Part shown: one piece after another, positions 1-7,750 of the stretch | Layout: every line of letters begins with the position of its first letter | Numbering within the stretch: the stretch's first letter is position 1 | Source of the DNA: Cyclobacteriaceae bacterium | GTDB lineage: Bacteria > Bacteroidota > Bacteroidia > Cytophagales > Cyclobacteriaceae | Length of the DNA stretch: 64,000 nt | Assembly: GCA_016786495.1 (NCBI GenBank) | Contig: JAEUUJ010000005.1 | Coordinates: 17,685-81,684, forward strand | Reading direction: 5' to 3' | Notes under the pieces: generated by a model | Told to the model about the DNA's origin: nothing | Seen by the model: the letters and a program-made list of their open reading frames with translations, nothing else | Databases searched by the model: none | Program-made: the position numbers and the translations under genes

Positions 1-729
1 TAGCTCCGAGGCCAGTCCATCTGAAATGTCAATCATGGAAGTGGGCCTAACACCAAGCTCTTCCAGTTCAAAAACAATGTCTGTACGTGCCATCGACCTG
101 AGCTGACGGCCAACAATGTATTCGTATTTCTCCAGCGAAGGCTGCATGTTCGGATCGGCCTGGAAAACCTCTTTCTCCCGTTCCAGAACCTGTAAGCCCA
201 TAAAGGCCGCGCCCAGATCGCCTGTTACACAAATGATGTCGTTGGGTTTTGCACCATCCCGATAAACCACCTTATCTTTTTTAACGCGACCCAACACGGT
301 AAGCGAGATCATCAACCCGGCACGCGATGAAGTTGTATCACCCCCTACCAGGTCAACTTGATAATGCTCACACGCAGCGCGGATACCTTCGTATAACGCA
401 TCAACCGCTTCAACCGAAAACCGGTTACTGATCGCGAGGCTTACCACAATCTGCTCGGCCTTGCCGTTCATCGCAGCAATGTCAGACACGTTTACCGATA
501 CAGCTTTGTAACCGAGATGCTGAAGCGGGGTGTAAGCCAAATCGAAGTGAACGCTCTCGGCCAGCACATCGGTCGACACGAGCAGGTAATCACCACCCGC
601 ATCAATCACAGCCGCATCGTCACCAATGCCCTTAACGGAAGTGGCGTTTTGCAGCGTAAAATTTTTACTGATCCGGTCGATTAACCCGAATTCTCCCAAA
701 TTGCTGATTTCTGACCTGTTTTCGCTCAT
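1..729 (-). CDS. thiL: Thiamine-monophosphate kinase ThiL (partial, C-terminus beyond window)
   Basis: ThiL phosphorylates thiamine monophosphate to the cofactor thiamine diphosphate with ATP in the cytoplasm. The 243 visible residues start at ATG 729 (MSENRSEISNLGEFGLIDRI) and carry the family landmarks in order: the acidic metal-binding stretch VKGIGDDAAV, the VSTDVLAESVHFD segment, a second acidic patch LVGGDTTSS, and a C-terminal MIDISDGLASEL stretch at the window edge. The frame is open to base 1, so about 100 residues are missing compared with the usual 320-350. It is divergent from the small lipoprotein gene at 865. Family assignment is firm from motif content; the end of the gene cannot be seen. 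Confidence 0.9.
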   Translation of the reverse strand, partial: MSENRSEISNLGEFGLIDRISKNFTLQNATSVKGIGDDAAVIDAGGDYLLVSTDVLAESVHFDLAYTPLQHLGYKAVSVNVSDIAAMNGKAEQIVVSLAISNRFSVEAVDALYEGIRAACEHYQVDLVGGDTTSSRAGLMISLTVLGRVKKDKVVYRDGAKPNDIICVTGDLGAAFMGLQVLEREKEVFQADPNMQPSLEKYEYIVGRQLRSMARTDIVFELEELGVRPTSMIDISDGLASEL

Positions 730-864
730 ACCGGTTGTCGTTGTAACCATCCCTTCAGCGACACCGCAGACGGTTTGGCAGGCAAAAATACGATTCTCGA
801 CCAATTTCAACCGCTTTCGCAGGTTACCCGGTATCAATACCCAAGCAACAAAACCCGTAACGAT

Positions 865-1023
865 ATGAGAAGGTTGATTTCGGTTTCTATTGTGGCATTA
901 ATCATTCTTTCATCCTGCGCGACTGAAAAGTCGTATTACCAAACACGCGTGGGTAAGCGCAAACTAAAATATTACAACGCAGTTCAATTCGGACAAAAGG
1001 ACGTGCCGAAACCGAAGTTCTGA
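865..1023 (+). CDS. Small predicted lipoprotein (52 aa)
   Basis: The protein begins MRRLISVSIVALIILSSCA, a short basic N-region, a hydrophobic core and a lipobox-like LSSC ending at Cys18. About 34 residues of basic, tyrosine-rich mature chain follow (KSYYQTRVGKRKLKYYNAVQ). The ATG at 865 is preferred over an in-frame ATG at 775, because only the shorter form puts the hydrophobic stretch at the N-terminus. No enzymatic domain is visible. I do not recognise the family; an envelope lipoprotein is the safest description. It is convergent with the epimerase gene, only 10 bases apart. Confidence 0.6.
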   Translation: MRRLISVSIVALIILSSCATEKSYYQTRVGKRKLKYYNAVQFGQKDVPKPKF

Positions 1024-1033
1024 CGTGCTAAGC

Positions 1034-1447
1034 TCACAACGCTTTATCAGCAATTTCCTGGCATAACTCGATTAAAACCCCACCCGTTGACTTAGGGTGC
1101 AGAAAGCAAATTAACTTGTTGTCTGCGCCTTTTTTTGCTTCCGGATTGATGAGTTCAAAACCCTGCTCTTGGTAATGCGCAATCGACTGTTTGATATCGT
1201 TAACCTCAAACGCAAGATGGTGTATACCCTCACCGCGTTTGTCGATAAATTTGGCAATAGGTGATGTAGCCGTACTGGCTTCCAGCAACTCAATTTTTAC
1301 ACCGTTCACGTTAAAGAACGATGTACGCACACCCTCGCTGGCAACCTCTTCAATTTTGTAATGTGCCTTACCCAGGAGTTTTTCAAACAGGGCATTGGCC
1401 TGGCCGAGGTTCTTCACGGCAATGCCGATGTGCTCGAGTTTTTCCAT
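1034..1447 (-). CDS. mce: Methylmalonyl-CoA epimerase
   Basis: A 137-residue protein of the vicinal oxygen chelate (glyoxalase) superfamily. It interconverts (R)- and (S)-methylmalonyl-CoA, linking propionyl-CoA metabolism to the mutase and succinyl-CoA. Two beta-alpha-beta-beta-beta modules are visible: the first starts LEHIGIAVKNL (metal His) and includes the KIELLE strand; the second has IHHLAFEV (metal His) and ends GVLIELCQE (metal Glu). Length is typical. The gene is divergent from the hypothetical at 1522. Assignment rests on the full set of VOC metal ligands and on overall similarity to the family. Confidence 0.9.
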   Translation of the reverse strand: MEKLEHIGIAVKNLGQANALFEKLLGKAHYKIEEVASEGVRTSFFNVNGVKIELLEASTATSPIAKFIDKRGEGIHHLAFEVNDIKQSIAHYQEQGFELINPEAKKGADNKLICFLHPKSTGGVLIELCQEIADKAL

Positions 1448-1453
1448 AATTGC

Positions 1454-1461
1454 TAAATTTG
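1454..1461 (+). promoter_or_regulatory. Candidate -7 box TAAATTTG
   Basis: TAAATTTG fits the Bacteroidota -7 consensus TAnnTTTG and lies 60 bases before the ATG at 1522, in the gap between divergent genes. No clear -33 TTTG is visible, so the call is tentative. Confidence 0.35.
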
Positions 1462-1521
1462 TCGGGAAAATGAGAACTTTTTGAGGGTAATGAAAGTTTC
1501 AAACCATGAATCTGAGGTAAA

Positions 1522-1932
1522 ATGATCGAAACGAACAGCGAAATCCACGTAGAAGCAGCCCGCATTCAGCAGGAGATAAAAGACTACCTGGGCACACGAA
1601 CCTCCGACCTCGTGTTTGAATATGCGCTTGCCGACGGGAAGGTAAAGCTCGATTTGATCACCGTAAATCCGCGGCATAAGCAGGCGTTCCTGTTCCATTC
1701 CGAAACCGGTATCGATAAGCTTGACGCCCTGCGCAAAATGCTGAACTACGTTCAGAATTATAAAGAGAAAGAAAACAGTTATACGATTCAGTGGGTTGCT
1801 AAAGGAGACAAAGAACTTCACACCTCGTATTTCAAGGCCGGAAACATCATGGATGCGTTACAAAAATTGTACTACGGCCGCGACATGAACACCATTACCG
1901 TTTTTAGTGTAGTATTGAACCCGATCTCTTAA
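1522..1932 (+). CDS. Conserved hypothetical protein (136 aa)
   Basis: A soluble 136-residue protein with no signal peptide or membrane segment. The sequence alternates amphipathic helix (EIHVEAARIQQEIKDYLG) and beta strands (KVKLDLITVN, YTIQWVAKG, NTITVFSVVLNPIS). I do not recognise a characterised domain. The stop lies 4 bases before the IscA-type gene at 1937, so the two are probably co-transcribed. A link to Fe-S assembly would be inference from position only. Confidence 0.7.
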   Translation: MIETNSEIHVEAARIQQEIKDYLGTRTSDLVFEYALADGKVKLDLITVNPRHKQAFLFHSETGIDKLDALRKMLNYVQNYKEKENSYTIQWVAKGDKELHTSYFKAGNIMDALQKLYYGRDMNTITVFSVVLNPIS

Positions 1933-1936
1933 GGTT

Positions 1937-2266
1937 ATGATTAGCGTTACCGATAAAGCAAAAGACAAAATCAGCGAACTCCTGCTGGCGGATGGCCGTA
2001 CTCCCGCTACGCACAACGTGCGTGTTTCTGTAAAAGGCGGTGGCTGCTCCGGGCTGATGTACGACCTGGATTTCGATGACAAAATAAACCCGGCTGATCA
2101 GGTGTTTGAAGACAAGGGCGTTAAGATCCTGGTCGACAAAAAGAGCTTATTGTATCTGTTAGGAACCGTGCTCGATTTCTCAGACGGCCTGAACGGTAAA
2201 GGATTTCAATTCATCAACCCGAATGCAACCCGTACCTGTGGGTGTGGCGAAAGCTTCGCGGTGTAG
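1937..2266 (+). CDS. IscA/ErpA/HesB-type iron-sulfur cluster assembly protein
   Basis: A-type carriers bind Fe-S clusters or iron and pass clusters to target enzymes. This 109-residue protein has the three conserved cysteines of the family: one in VKGGGCSGLMYDLDFDD and the C-terminal pair in TRTCGCGESFAV. Length is typical. It forms a two-gene unit with the hypothetical at 1522 and is convergent with the RidA gene. IscA, SufA and ErpA cannot be told apart from one sequence, so no symbol is given. Confidence 0.9.
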   Translation: MISVTDKAKDKISELLLADGRTPATHNVRVSVKGGGCSGLMYDLDFDDKINPADQVFEDKGVKILVDKKSLLYLLGTVLDFSDGLNGKGFQFINPNATRTCGCGESFAV

Positions 2267-2283
2267 GTTTCAGATTTTAATGG

Positions 2284-2694
2284 TCAGATCGTAGCAATGC
2301 ATTTCAATTCGATGGCGATCGGAGTCGGCAGCGCATTGATTTCGATCGTGGTTCTGCACGGCTGATTTTCCTTAAAATATTCCGCGTAGATTTTATTGAA
2401 GATTGGAAAGTCTTTCTTCATATTCGTGAGGAACACCGTTACATCCACCAGGTTCTCCCATTTCGAGCCTGAGGCTTCCAGCACATACCGAACATTCTGA
2501 AACACCGAATGGCATTGCTGTTCGATATCATACGAAACAATATTACCCTGAGTATCAAGTGTAACTCCGGGAATTTCTTTTGAACCTCGTTTCCGCGGGC
2601 CAACACCGCTTAAAAAAAGCAGGTTGCCAACCTTCCGCGCATGCGGATAGGCGCCAACGGGTTCCGGGGCTTTATCGGAATTGAGGATATTCAT
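2284..2694 (-). CDS. RidA/YjgF family protein
   Basis: A 136-residue member of the RidA family, cytosolic trimers that hydrolyse reactive enamines and imines. Family blocks are visible: APEPVGAYPHARKVGNLLFL near the N-terminus, LSGVGPR, and the C-terminal PCRTTIEINALPTPIAIELK. The arginine of PCRTT matches the conserved substrate-carboxylate-binding arginine. The insertion RKRGSKEIPGV is also seen in 2-aminomuconate deaminase-like members, so a specialised deaminase role is possible. It is the last gene of a four-gene operon and overlaps its upstream neighbour by ATGA (2691-2694). Confidence 0.88.
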   Translation of the reverse strand: MNILNSDKAPEPVGAYPHARKVGNLLFLSGVGPRKRGSKEIPGVTLDTQGNIVSYDIEQQCHSVFQNVRYVLEASGSKWENLVDVTVFLTNMKKDFPIFNKIYAEYFKENQPCRTTIEINALPTPIAIELKCIATI

Positions 2695-3245
2695 AGATCA
2701 AGCTTGAAATTTATTGGTAATACAAAATCGGACTTAACAGGAATACCACGCAGTTTCCCAGGGATCCACTTTGGAGAGGACCTGACAACCCTGATAGCTT
2801 CTTTGTTCAGGGATTCATAGCGGCCCTTTATAACTCGGATCGCAGAAATTTTGCCCTGAGCATCTACTTCAAATTTTACAAAAACACGGTCTTGCATTCC
2901 TGCTTGTCTGGCCTCAGGAGGATACTTTATATTTTTCTGAAGAAACCTCATCATTCCCTTAATCTCGCCCGGGAATACCGCTTGCTCGACTATCTCGTCA
3001 TATTTTATCAATTCATCCTTATAGGTCGATTCTCCCCGTAGAAATTGTCCCTTTTCATACCACTCCCTCGATAACACAGAATCCCCGGCGTTTATATACC
3101 AAACGGAATCGCGATAACCGCCAACAACCTTTCCCTTTTCAAATAATCCGGTATCAAAAAGATCTCCATCGTAAAACCCAAACCCATCCTTTACTAGCTC
3201 ATGTCCGCCAGCCCAATAACTGACGATTTTGAAAGAGTCGGTCAA
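2691..3245 (-). CDS. TonB C-terminal domain protein (probable 3' half of a split MORN-TonB gene)
   Basis: Residues about 95-184 form a TonB C-terminal domain (FLQKNIKYPPEARQAGMQDR, then VFVKFEVDAQGKISAIRVI and KGIPVK-like end). The first 90 residues look like MORN-type repeats (GFGFYDGDLFDTGLFEKGK). There is no signal peptide and no ATG; the only start is TTG at 3245, overlapping the stop of the upstream gene as TTGA. Proteins of this architecture in the phylum are normally one secreted polypeptide, so this is probably the second half of a gene split by a frameshift near 3245. Separate translation by coupling from the overlap is the alternative. Confidence 0.7.
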   Translation of the reverse strand: MTDSFKIVSYWAGGHELVKDGFGFYDGDLFDTGLFEKGKVVGGYRDSVWYINAGDSVLSREWYEKGQFLRGESTYKDELIKYDEIVEQAVFPGEIKGMMRFLQKNIKYPPEARQAGMQDRVFVKFEVDAQGKISAIRVIKGRYESLNKEAIRVVRSSPKWIPGKLRGIPVKSDFVLPINFKLDL

Positions 3246-3658
3246 AGAATTGTCTCCCGATAGAAATACTGAAGGGTTTGCTTGACCGTTCCGCTTTCAG
3301 TCCAATGAATGGCGTAACCGGTTTTCTGGCCCTTTTTATAAAAACCTTTTTCCTTAAGTCGTCCGTTCGGATGATAAACACTATATGGTCCTTCTGCATA
3401 GCCTTCGCGATAGAAGCGTCTGGAGCGAAGTGAACTTGTGCTTGTATAAAAAGTCTTGACTGTGTCCACATAAACTGTATCAATCCACTTGATTGTTTCC
3501 CCTCGTTGCATCAAAACTTTCTTTCCTGTTTCATAGTAGTGGCTGGTGCTGGCCTCGGTCGGCCTACCGTCTCTTGTAAAGTACTTTTTTACCGTCATTT
3601 GCCCGTTAGCAACCACGGATAGTAGCGACAGAACGATCAAGCCAACAACCTTCATCAT
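3242..3658 (-). CDS. Secreted MORN-repeat protein (probable 5' half of a split MORN-TonB gene)
   Basis: The 138-residue product starts MMKVVGLIVLSLLSVVANGQ, a clean signal peptide, followed by MORN-like repeats (GPYSVYHPNGRLKEKGFYKK, KTGYAIHWTESGTVKQTLQY). It stops at TGA 3242-3244 inside a repeat, and the next open frame carries on the repeat pattern before a TonB C-terminal domain. An extra T in the TTT run at 3244-3246 (minus strand) would fuse the two. It overlaps pepP upstream by ATGA at 3655-3658, so it is in the pepP operon. The likely intact role is an envelope protein of unknown partner. Confidence 0.7.
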   Translation of the reverse strand: MMKVVGLIVLSLLSVVANGQMTVKKYFTRDGRPTEASTSHYYETGKKVLMQRGETIKWIDTVYVDTVKTFYTSTSSLRSRRFYREGYAEGPYSVYHPNGRLKEKGFYKKGQKTGYAIHWTESGTVKQTLQYFYRETIL

Positions 3659-4953
3659 TTCGAGTTCATTAAGTCTTCAATTTCTTCCGCTTCAACCGGG
3701 ATGTTTTTCATTAAGTCGCGCACACCATTCTTTTCAATCACAACATTGTTTTCCAGTCGCACGCCCAAACCCTCTTCTTTGATATAAATGCCCGGCTCAA
3801 CCGTCCACACCATACCCGCCTGCATTTTGCTGTACATATTACCGGTATCATGAACGTCCAGCCCCAGGTGATGGCCCGTTCCATGCATAAAATACTTCAT
3901 GAACAAGGGTTTGGCTGGATTCTGATTTTTCACGTCCGTTTTATCAATCAGCTTAAGCTTGATCAGTTCTGCTTCAGTGATTTTCTGTACTTCTTTATGA
4001 TAGTCGTAGTACAACACCCCGGGCTTCAGCAATTTTATCGCTGCACGTTTAATCCGCAGCACAGCGTTGTACACATCCTTCTGGCGTTTGGTGAACGTGC
4101 CATTCACCGGAATTGTGCGCGTCATGTCGGCATTGTAATTTCCGTATTCAGCGCCTACGTCCAGTAACAAAACGTCTCCCGCCTTACACACCTTGTTATT
4201 TTCCACGTAATGAAGAACGCATGAGTTCGCTCCGCTGGCAATAATCGGCTCGTAGGCAAAACCACGCGAGCCGTTTCTTAAAAATTCGTGAATGAACTCA
4301 GCTTCAATCTCGTATTCCTTCACTCCGGGGTTCACAAACTTTAAAACTCTCCTGAATGCGTTGTTCGTGATATCACACGCCACCTGCATCTGCTCAATCT
4401 CCTCCTTCGATTTCACCGCCCGCAACTTCGACAAGATGGGCGCAACACGTTCGTATTTATGCAACGGATACTTCTCTTTACACCATTGAATAAAACGTGA
4501 GTCACGGGTTTCCACAGCAACCTCCGCCCGGTAATGCTCATTCGTATTGAGATAAATAAACTCCGCCCCCCCCATCGTCAGCGCTGTGTTCAGCACACGG
4601 TGAAAATCGGTTGTCCAAAGAATCGTTTCAATGCCACTCAAGGCACGCGCTTCGTCCCGGGTGAGTTTATGTCCCTCCCAGGTGGCAATCAGCTCACTTG
4701 TTTCGCGAAGGAATAACACCTCTCTGAATTTCTTCTCGGGATGATCGGGAAACAAAAGAAGAATCGTTTCCTCCTGATCTACACCGGTCAGGTAAAACAA
4801 ATCGCTATTCTGCCGGAAGCGCATCGTACCATCGGCATTGGTAGGCATGATGTCGTTCGAATTAAACACGGCCACCGAACCTGATTTCAGTTCGGCTGCA
4901 AGCCGTTTCCGGTTGTTCACAAAAAGTGACTTGTTGATTTGCTTATAGCGCAT
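3655..4953 (-). CDS. pepP: Xaa-Pro aminopeptidase (aminopeptidase P)
   Basis: Removes N-terminal residues that precede proline. The creatinase-like N-terminal domain covers about residues 1-165; the C-terminal pita-bread domain holds all five dinuclear metal ligands: the two Asp in LLLDVGAEYGNYNADMTRTI, the His in MHGTGHHLGLDVHD, and the Glu residues in VEPGIY and VRLENNVVI. I choose ATG 4953 (MRYKQINKSLF, 432 aa), not the in-frame TTG at 4971, because the family starts with MRY. It leads a four-gene operon in which every junction overlaps by 4 bases. Confidence 0.93.
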   Translation of the reverse strand: MRYKQINKSLFVNNRKRLAAELKSGSVAVFNSNDIMPTNADGTMRFRQNSDLFYLTGVDQEETILLLFPDHPEKKFREVLFLRETSELIATWEGHKLTRDEARALSGIETILWTTDFHRVLNTALTMGGAEFIYLNTNEHYRAEVAVETRDSRFIQWCKEKYPLHKYERVAPILSKLRAVKSKEEIEQMQVACDITNNAFRRVLKFVNPGVKEYEIEAEFIHEFLRNGSRGFAYEPIIASGANSCVLHYVENNKVCKAGDVLLLDVGAEYGNYNADMTRTIPVNGTFTKRQKDVYNAVLRIKRAAIKLLKPGVLYYDYHKEVQKITEAELIKLKLIDKTDVKNQNPAKPLFMKYFMHGTGHHLGLDVHDTGNMYSKMQAGMVWTVEPGIYIKEEGLGVRLENNVVIEKNGVRDLMKNIPVEAEEIEDLMNSK

Positions 4954-4968
4954 GAAGTTGATTTTGCT

Positions 4969-4976
4969 CAAAAATA
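4969..4976 (-). promoter_or_regulatory. Candidate pepP -7 box TATTTTTG inside the upstream terminator's T-tract
   Basis: On the minus strand TATTTTTG matches TAnnTTTG and ends 16 bases before the pepP ATG, leaving a very short leader. The same bases are the T-run of the terminator behind the DUF4199 gene, so terminator and promoter share sequence. No exact TTTG is seen at -33. Confidence 0.4.
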
Positions 4977-5008
4977 AAAAACCTGCTACGGTTTATGCGC
5001 AACAGGTT
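4971..5008 (-). terminator. Rho-independent terminator after the DUF4199 gene
   Basis: On the minus strand AACCTG pairs with CAGGTT around a 17-base loop, and a T-rich run follows (TTTTTTATTTTT). It lies 25 bases past the DUF4199 stop. Confidence 0.55.
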
Positions 5009-5032
5009 TATGTATTTTACCGGAGGAGAATC

Positions 5033-5491
5033 CTACGTTGTTTCGGTTGGTTCGTCTGTTTGCAGATAGTTGATCAGCACGAACGTCACCAGCAGGCCTG
5101 AAAACAATCCTTCCAGCGCCACGATGAATGACACAATATAGGGATTCAGGAATCGGCCCATGGGTTCATTCTGCTGAAGCCAGACCATGAAGTCAGAATC
5201 AATGTGAACATAGATAAACAGAAATATGGCAAAGAGCACTGAGCCGATCGCGCCCGTGACCACGCCTACTACCAGCGCGCGGAAGTAATTAATGTGCTTT
5301 CCATGGGTCTCTTTGAACTTTCGCAACGCGAGATAAATACCCGCCACGAGAATAAAGATGTTGAGCATTCTCAGTTCAACGATGTGGAAAAACCCGGTAA
5401 ACTTCATGAGCAGAAAGAAGGCTGTTACACCAATGCCGATTCGGATACCGTAATCTTCGGGAATTCTCTTTGGGTCGTTGAAAATTATCAT
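5033..5491 (-). CDS. DUF4199-like four-helix membrane protein
   Basis: A 152-residue integral membrane protein with four predicted helices: roughly residues 20-38, 43-57 (MLNIFILVAGIYLALRKF), 70-95 (VVGVVTGAIGSVLFAIFLFI) and 118-140 (VSFIVALEGLFSGLLVTFVL). The start MIIFNDPKRIPEDYGIRIGI and the helix 2-3 loop KETHGKHINYFRALVVG resemble DUF4199 proteins, two more of which lie at 23394 and 23936. Function is unknown for the family. It is a single-gene transcript ending in the terminator at 4971. Confidence 0.65.
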   Translation of the reverse strand: MIIFNDPKRIPEDYGIRIGIGVTAFFLLMKFTGFFHIVELRMLNIFILVAGIYLALRKFKETHGKHINYFRALVVGVVTGAIGSVLFAIFLFIYVHIDSDFMVWLQQNEPMGRFLNPYIVSFIVALEGLFSGLLVTFVLINYLQTDEPTETT

Positions 5492-5615
5492 GGTTCAAGG
5501 GTTTGGTTTCTTAAATTTTACAATTTCCCCACATAATTTCAATCGTTTGAAAGGTATATTTTTCCTAATTTGTCAGGATATCCCCTAAAAACGCGTTAAA
5601 CCAAACTCCACACGT

Positions 5616-6623
5616 ATGCTGAAGAAAATTCTAATCGGCCTCGCTGTACTGATCGTAGCCTTGCTGCTGATCGGTTTTTTGCTTCCGGGAAAAATGGAAG
5701 TATCGAAGACCACGATGGTAAACGCTTCCGCGGAAGCCGTTTTTGAAGAATTGAACGACCTCCGAAACTGGCAGGAATGGCAGTACTGGAATACACTCGA
5801 CAAACCAGGCGAATCAACGATTACGTATGGCGAAAAAAGTGCAGGCACCGGAGCCAGCTATACGTGGGATGGTAAAAATACCGGCAAAGGAAAAATCACC
5901 ATCACCGAGAGCATTCCCAACAAATCGGTTGCCAGCGACATCGAGTTTACCGGCAGCGGCTCAGCCAAAGGACTTTACACCGTTGAACCGCAAGGCGACA
6001 GCACGAAAACCACATTGAACTTTTCGTTCGACAATGGAATGAATCCCATTGGCCGCTGGATCAGCGTGTTCATGAAAGGTGAAATTGAACGAGCCTTTGA
6101 CTACGGCCTTCAAAAAATAAAAGAACGGGCCGAAGCAAAACCTAAGTTCACAGTCGACATTACCGAAGTTACCACACCTGTCGTTTATTATGTCGGAATC
6201 GAATCGAAAGGCGTAATCGCTACCAGTAATGAGGTTAATGAACTCATGACCAAAACCTATGGTCAAATCGCTACCGATCTGAACAAAGCCAAGGTACCTA
6301 CAACCGGTGCGCCATTTTGCCTGATCACCAAGTGGGACGATGCCACAAAACAAATGGACATGATTTGCGCATTCCCGGTGGATGAAAAAGCGAAGGTTCC
6401 ATCCAAATACAAGGTTCAACAAATACCAGCCGGTAACGCCGTGAAAGCAATTCACCGCGGTGACTACCGAGCCATGGAGAAAACTCACATTCAAATCAAT
6501 CAGTATATCGGCATGAAACAGCTCTCCATAAACGGAGCGCCGTGGGAAAGTTATCTCACCGATCCGATGATTGAAAAAGATACCACTTCATGGGTGACGG
6601 AGATTTACTATCCCGTCCAGTAA
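5616..6623 (+). CDS. SRPBCC-domain protein fused to a GyrI-like effector-binding domain
   Basis: Residues 1-24 are a single hydrophobic anchor (LIGLAVLIVALLLIGFLLPG). Residues about 30-165 form a START/SRPBCC fold (TTMVNASAEAVFEELNDLRN, WQEWQYWNTLD). Residues about 180-335 resemble the GyrI-like or AraC effector-binding domain (VTTPVVYYVGIESKG, AIHRGDYRAMEKTHIQINQY, ending VTEIYYPVQ). Both halves are small-molecule pockets, so a membrane-anchored ligand-binding protein is likely; the ligand is unknown and no DNA-binding domain is present. It is a single gene followed by a strong terminator. Confidence 0.82.
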   Translation: MLKKILIGLAVLIVALLLIGFLLPGKMEVSKTTMVNASAEAVFEELNDLRNWQEWQYWNTLDKPGESTITYGEKSAGTGASYTWDGKNTGKGKITITESIPNKSVASDIEFTGSGSAKGLYTVEPQGDSTKTTLNFSFDNGMNPIGRWISVFMKGEIERAFDYGLQKIKERAEAKPKFTVDITEVTTPVVYYVGIESKGVIATSNEVNELMTKTYGQIATDLNKAKVPTTGAPFCLITKWDDATKQMDMICAFPVDEKAKVPSKYKVQQIPAGNAVKAIHRGDYRAMEKTHIQINQYIGMKQLSINGAPWESYLTDPMIEKDTTSWVTEIYYPVQ

Positions 6624-6648
6624 ATTTGTTCTTCATCATTTCTCAATG

Positions 6649-6693
6649 AATTCCGGGCTTGCGGTTTAAAAATTCCGGCCCGGAATTTTTTTT
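6649..6693 (+). terminator. Rho-independent terminator after the SRPBCC-GyrI gene
   Basis: AATTCCGGGC (6649-6658) pairs with GCCCGGAATT (6678-6687), followed by eight T. The T-run abuts the stop codon of the convergent gene at 6692. Confidence 0.75.
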
Positions 6694-7660
6694 AGTCATC
6701 CGCTTCCGGCCTCACGTTAAATCGCTGCGCCTTCCAATCGTCAAGGCTCTTCTTTCGCTGTGCCAATTCCGCTTCTGTGGGGACATAGTCAATCAAGGCT
6801 TTTAAATCCGGCTGACCGGCATCCACCCAGGCCGTGTACCAGAAGTCGCCAATCATTTTTATGGCATCGCGCATGCGCTGCTCAACCATTCCGTTCAACG
6901 CTTTGTGATAGGCTTTCGAAAATTCAACCGAATAGACTTTAATCGTTTGCTTGCCTTTTGTTTCAAACGAAAACTTCTTCTCACCGAATTTTTTGGTTAG
7001 TCGCTTTTCGAGTAACAACACCGAATCAAGATGAAGGTGAGAACCTTCAATAGCTTTCCAGGCTGCCAGCTGCGGGTTGGTGATGTACGCTGCGCGACCC
7101 GTAAAAAAGTCGTAGTTGCCTGCGAATAATTCAGGTAATCGTGATTCCCAGAAACCATGAATACCTTCCTGACCGGTCAATTGACCGTTATAATTTTCGG
7201 TGGTATGAAGCGGAACATGGGCGTCTGCGATGTAGTGCCCTAACTCGGCAGAATGCAATAGAATCTTCGCGGGATCGCGCAGCATAAATGCATCCCGCAA
7301 CCGAAAATACATCGTGTTGATGTGCCACGGCACAATTCCATAGGCCTTCAGGGTATCTTCGGTGTATCGCGTCACCGCGTCTTTCCAGTATCGCGGCATC
7401 TTGTACAGGGCACTGTCGCCATAATGATCCACATCCAAATAATGCCGGGCAGCTTCATCGGCTACGGTGTACCGCCTGCGGTCGGGATTTACAGCAGCCT
7501 CGCTGATATACCGGATGTTCTTTTTGTAGAAGCCGATCATTTCCGGGGGCAGCGTAAAAACCGCCAAACGATTGATTTGCTGGTGGCCAAAGAAGCCCCA
7601 ACCGCTCGACAAAACACCTGTAAAAACCAGCAAAACAATATAAAAATGACGTTTTTGCAT
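6692..7660 (-). CDS. Secreted zinc-dependent S1/P1 nuclease or phospholipase C-like protein
   Basis: After the signal peptide (MQKRHFYIVLLVFTGVLSSG) the mature chain would begin WGFFGHQQINRLA. An N-terminal Trp followed closely by His is the hallmark of the S1/P1 nuclease and zinc phospholipase C superfamily, where the Trp amine and the His bind zinc. Further ligands are apparent in ARHYLDVDHYGD, HSAELGHYIADAHVPLHTTE and the HGFWESRLPE helix. I take ATG 7660 (322 aa); the longer in-frame start would overlap rpsT and lacks signal-peptide character. Nuclease and lipase cannot be separated from sequence alone. Confidence 0.8.
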   Translation of the reverse strand: MQKRHFYIVLLVFTGVLSSGWGFFGHQQINRLAVFTLPPEMIGFYKKNIRYISEAAVNPDRRRYTVADEAARHYLDVDHYGDSALYKMPRYWKDAVTRYTEDTLKAYGIVPWHINTMYFRLRDAFMLRDPAKILLHSAELGHYIADAHVPLHTTENYNGQLTGQEGIHGFWESRLPELFAGNYDFFTGRAAYITNPQLAAWKAIEGSHLHLDSVLLLEKRLTKKFGEKKFSFETKGKQTIKVYSVEFSKAYHKALNGMVEQRMRDAIKMIGDFWYTAWVDAGQPDLKALIDYVPTEAELAQRKKSLDDWKAQRFNVRPEADD

Positions 7661-7720
7661 CCTGAGAATATAGGACTCTAAAAATCTCAAACGCAGAATC
7701 CAAAATCTGAAATCTTTCGC

Positions 7721-7728
7721 TACCTTTG
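7721..7728 (+). promoter_or_regulatory. rpsT promoter -7 box TACCTTTG
   Basis: TACCTTTG is an exact match to the Bacteroidota -7 consensus TAnnTTTG, 22 bases before the rpsT ATG, which implies a leader of about 15 bases. No exact TTTG was found near -33. Confidence 0.65.
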
Positions 7729-7750
7729 CAGTCCTTTTTATCAAGAAACC

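Noticed and set aside
626-868. Open frame overlapping the thiL start on the plus strand
   Set aside because: It covers the conserved thiL N-terminus in antisense and has no recognisable domain.
3240-3247. CTTTGAC at the MORN stop resembles the RF2-type +1 frameshift site
   Set aside because: A +1 shift would enter a frame that ends at 3199 without the TonB domain; the TonB domain is in the -1 frame, so this motif would not be productive.
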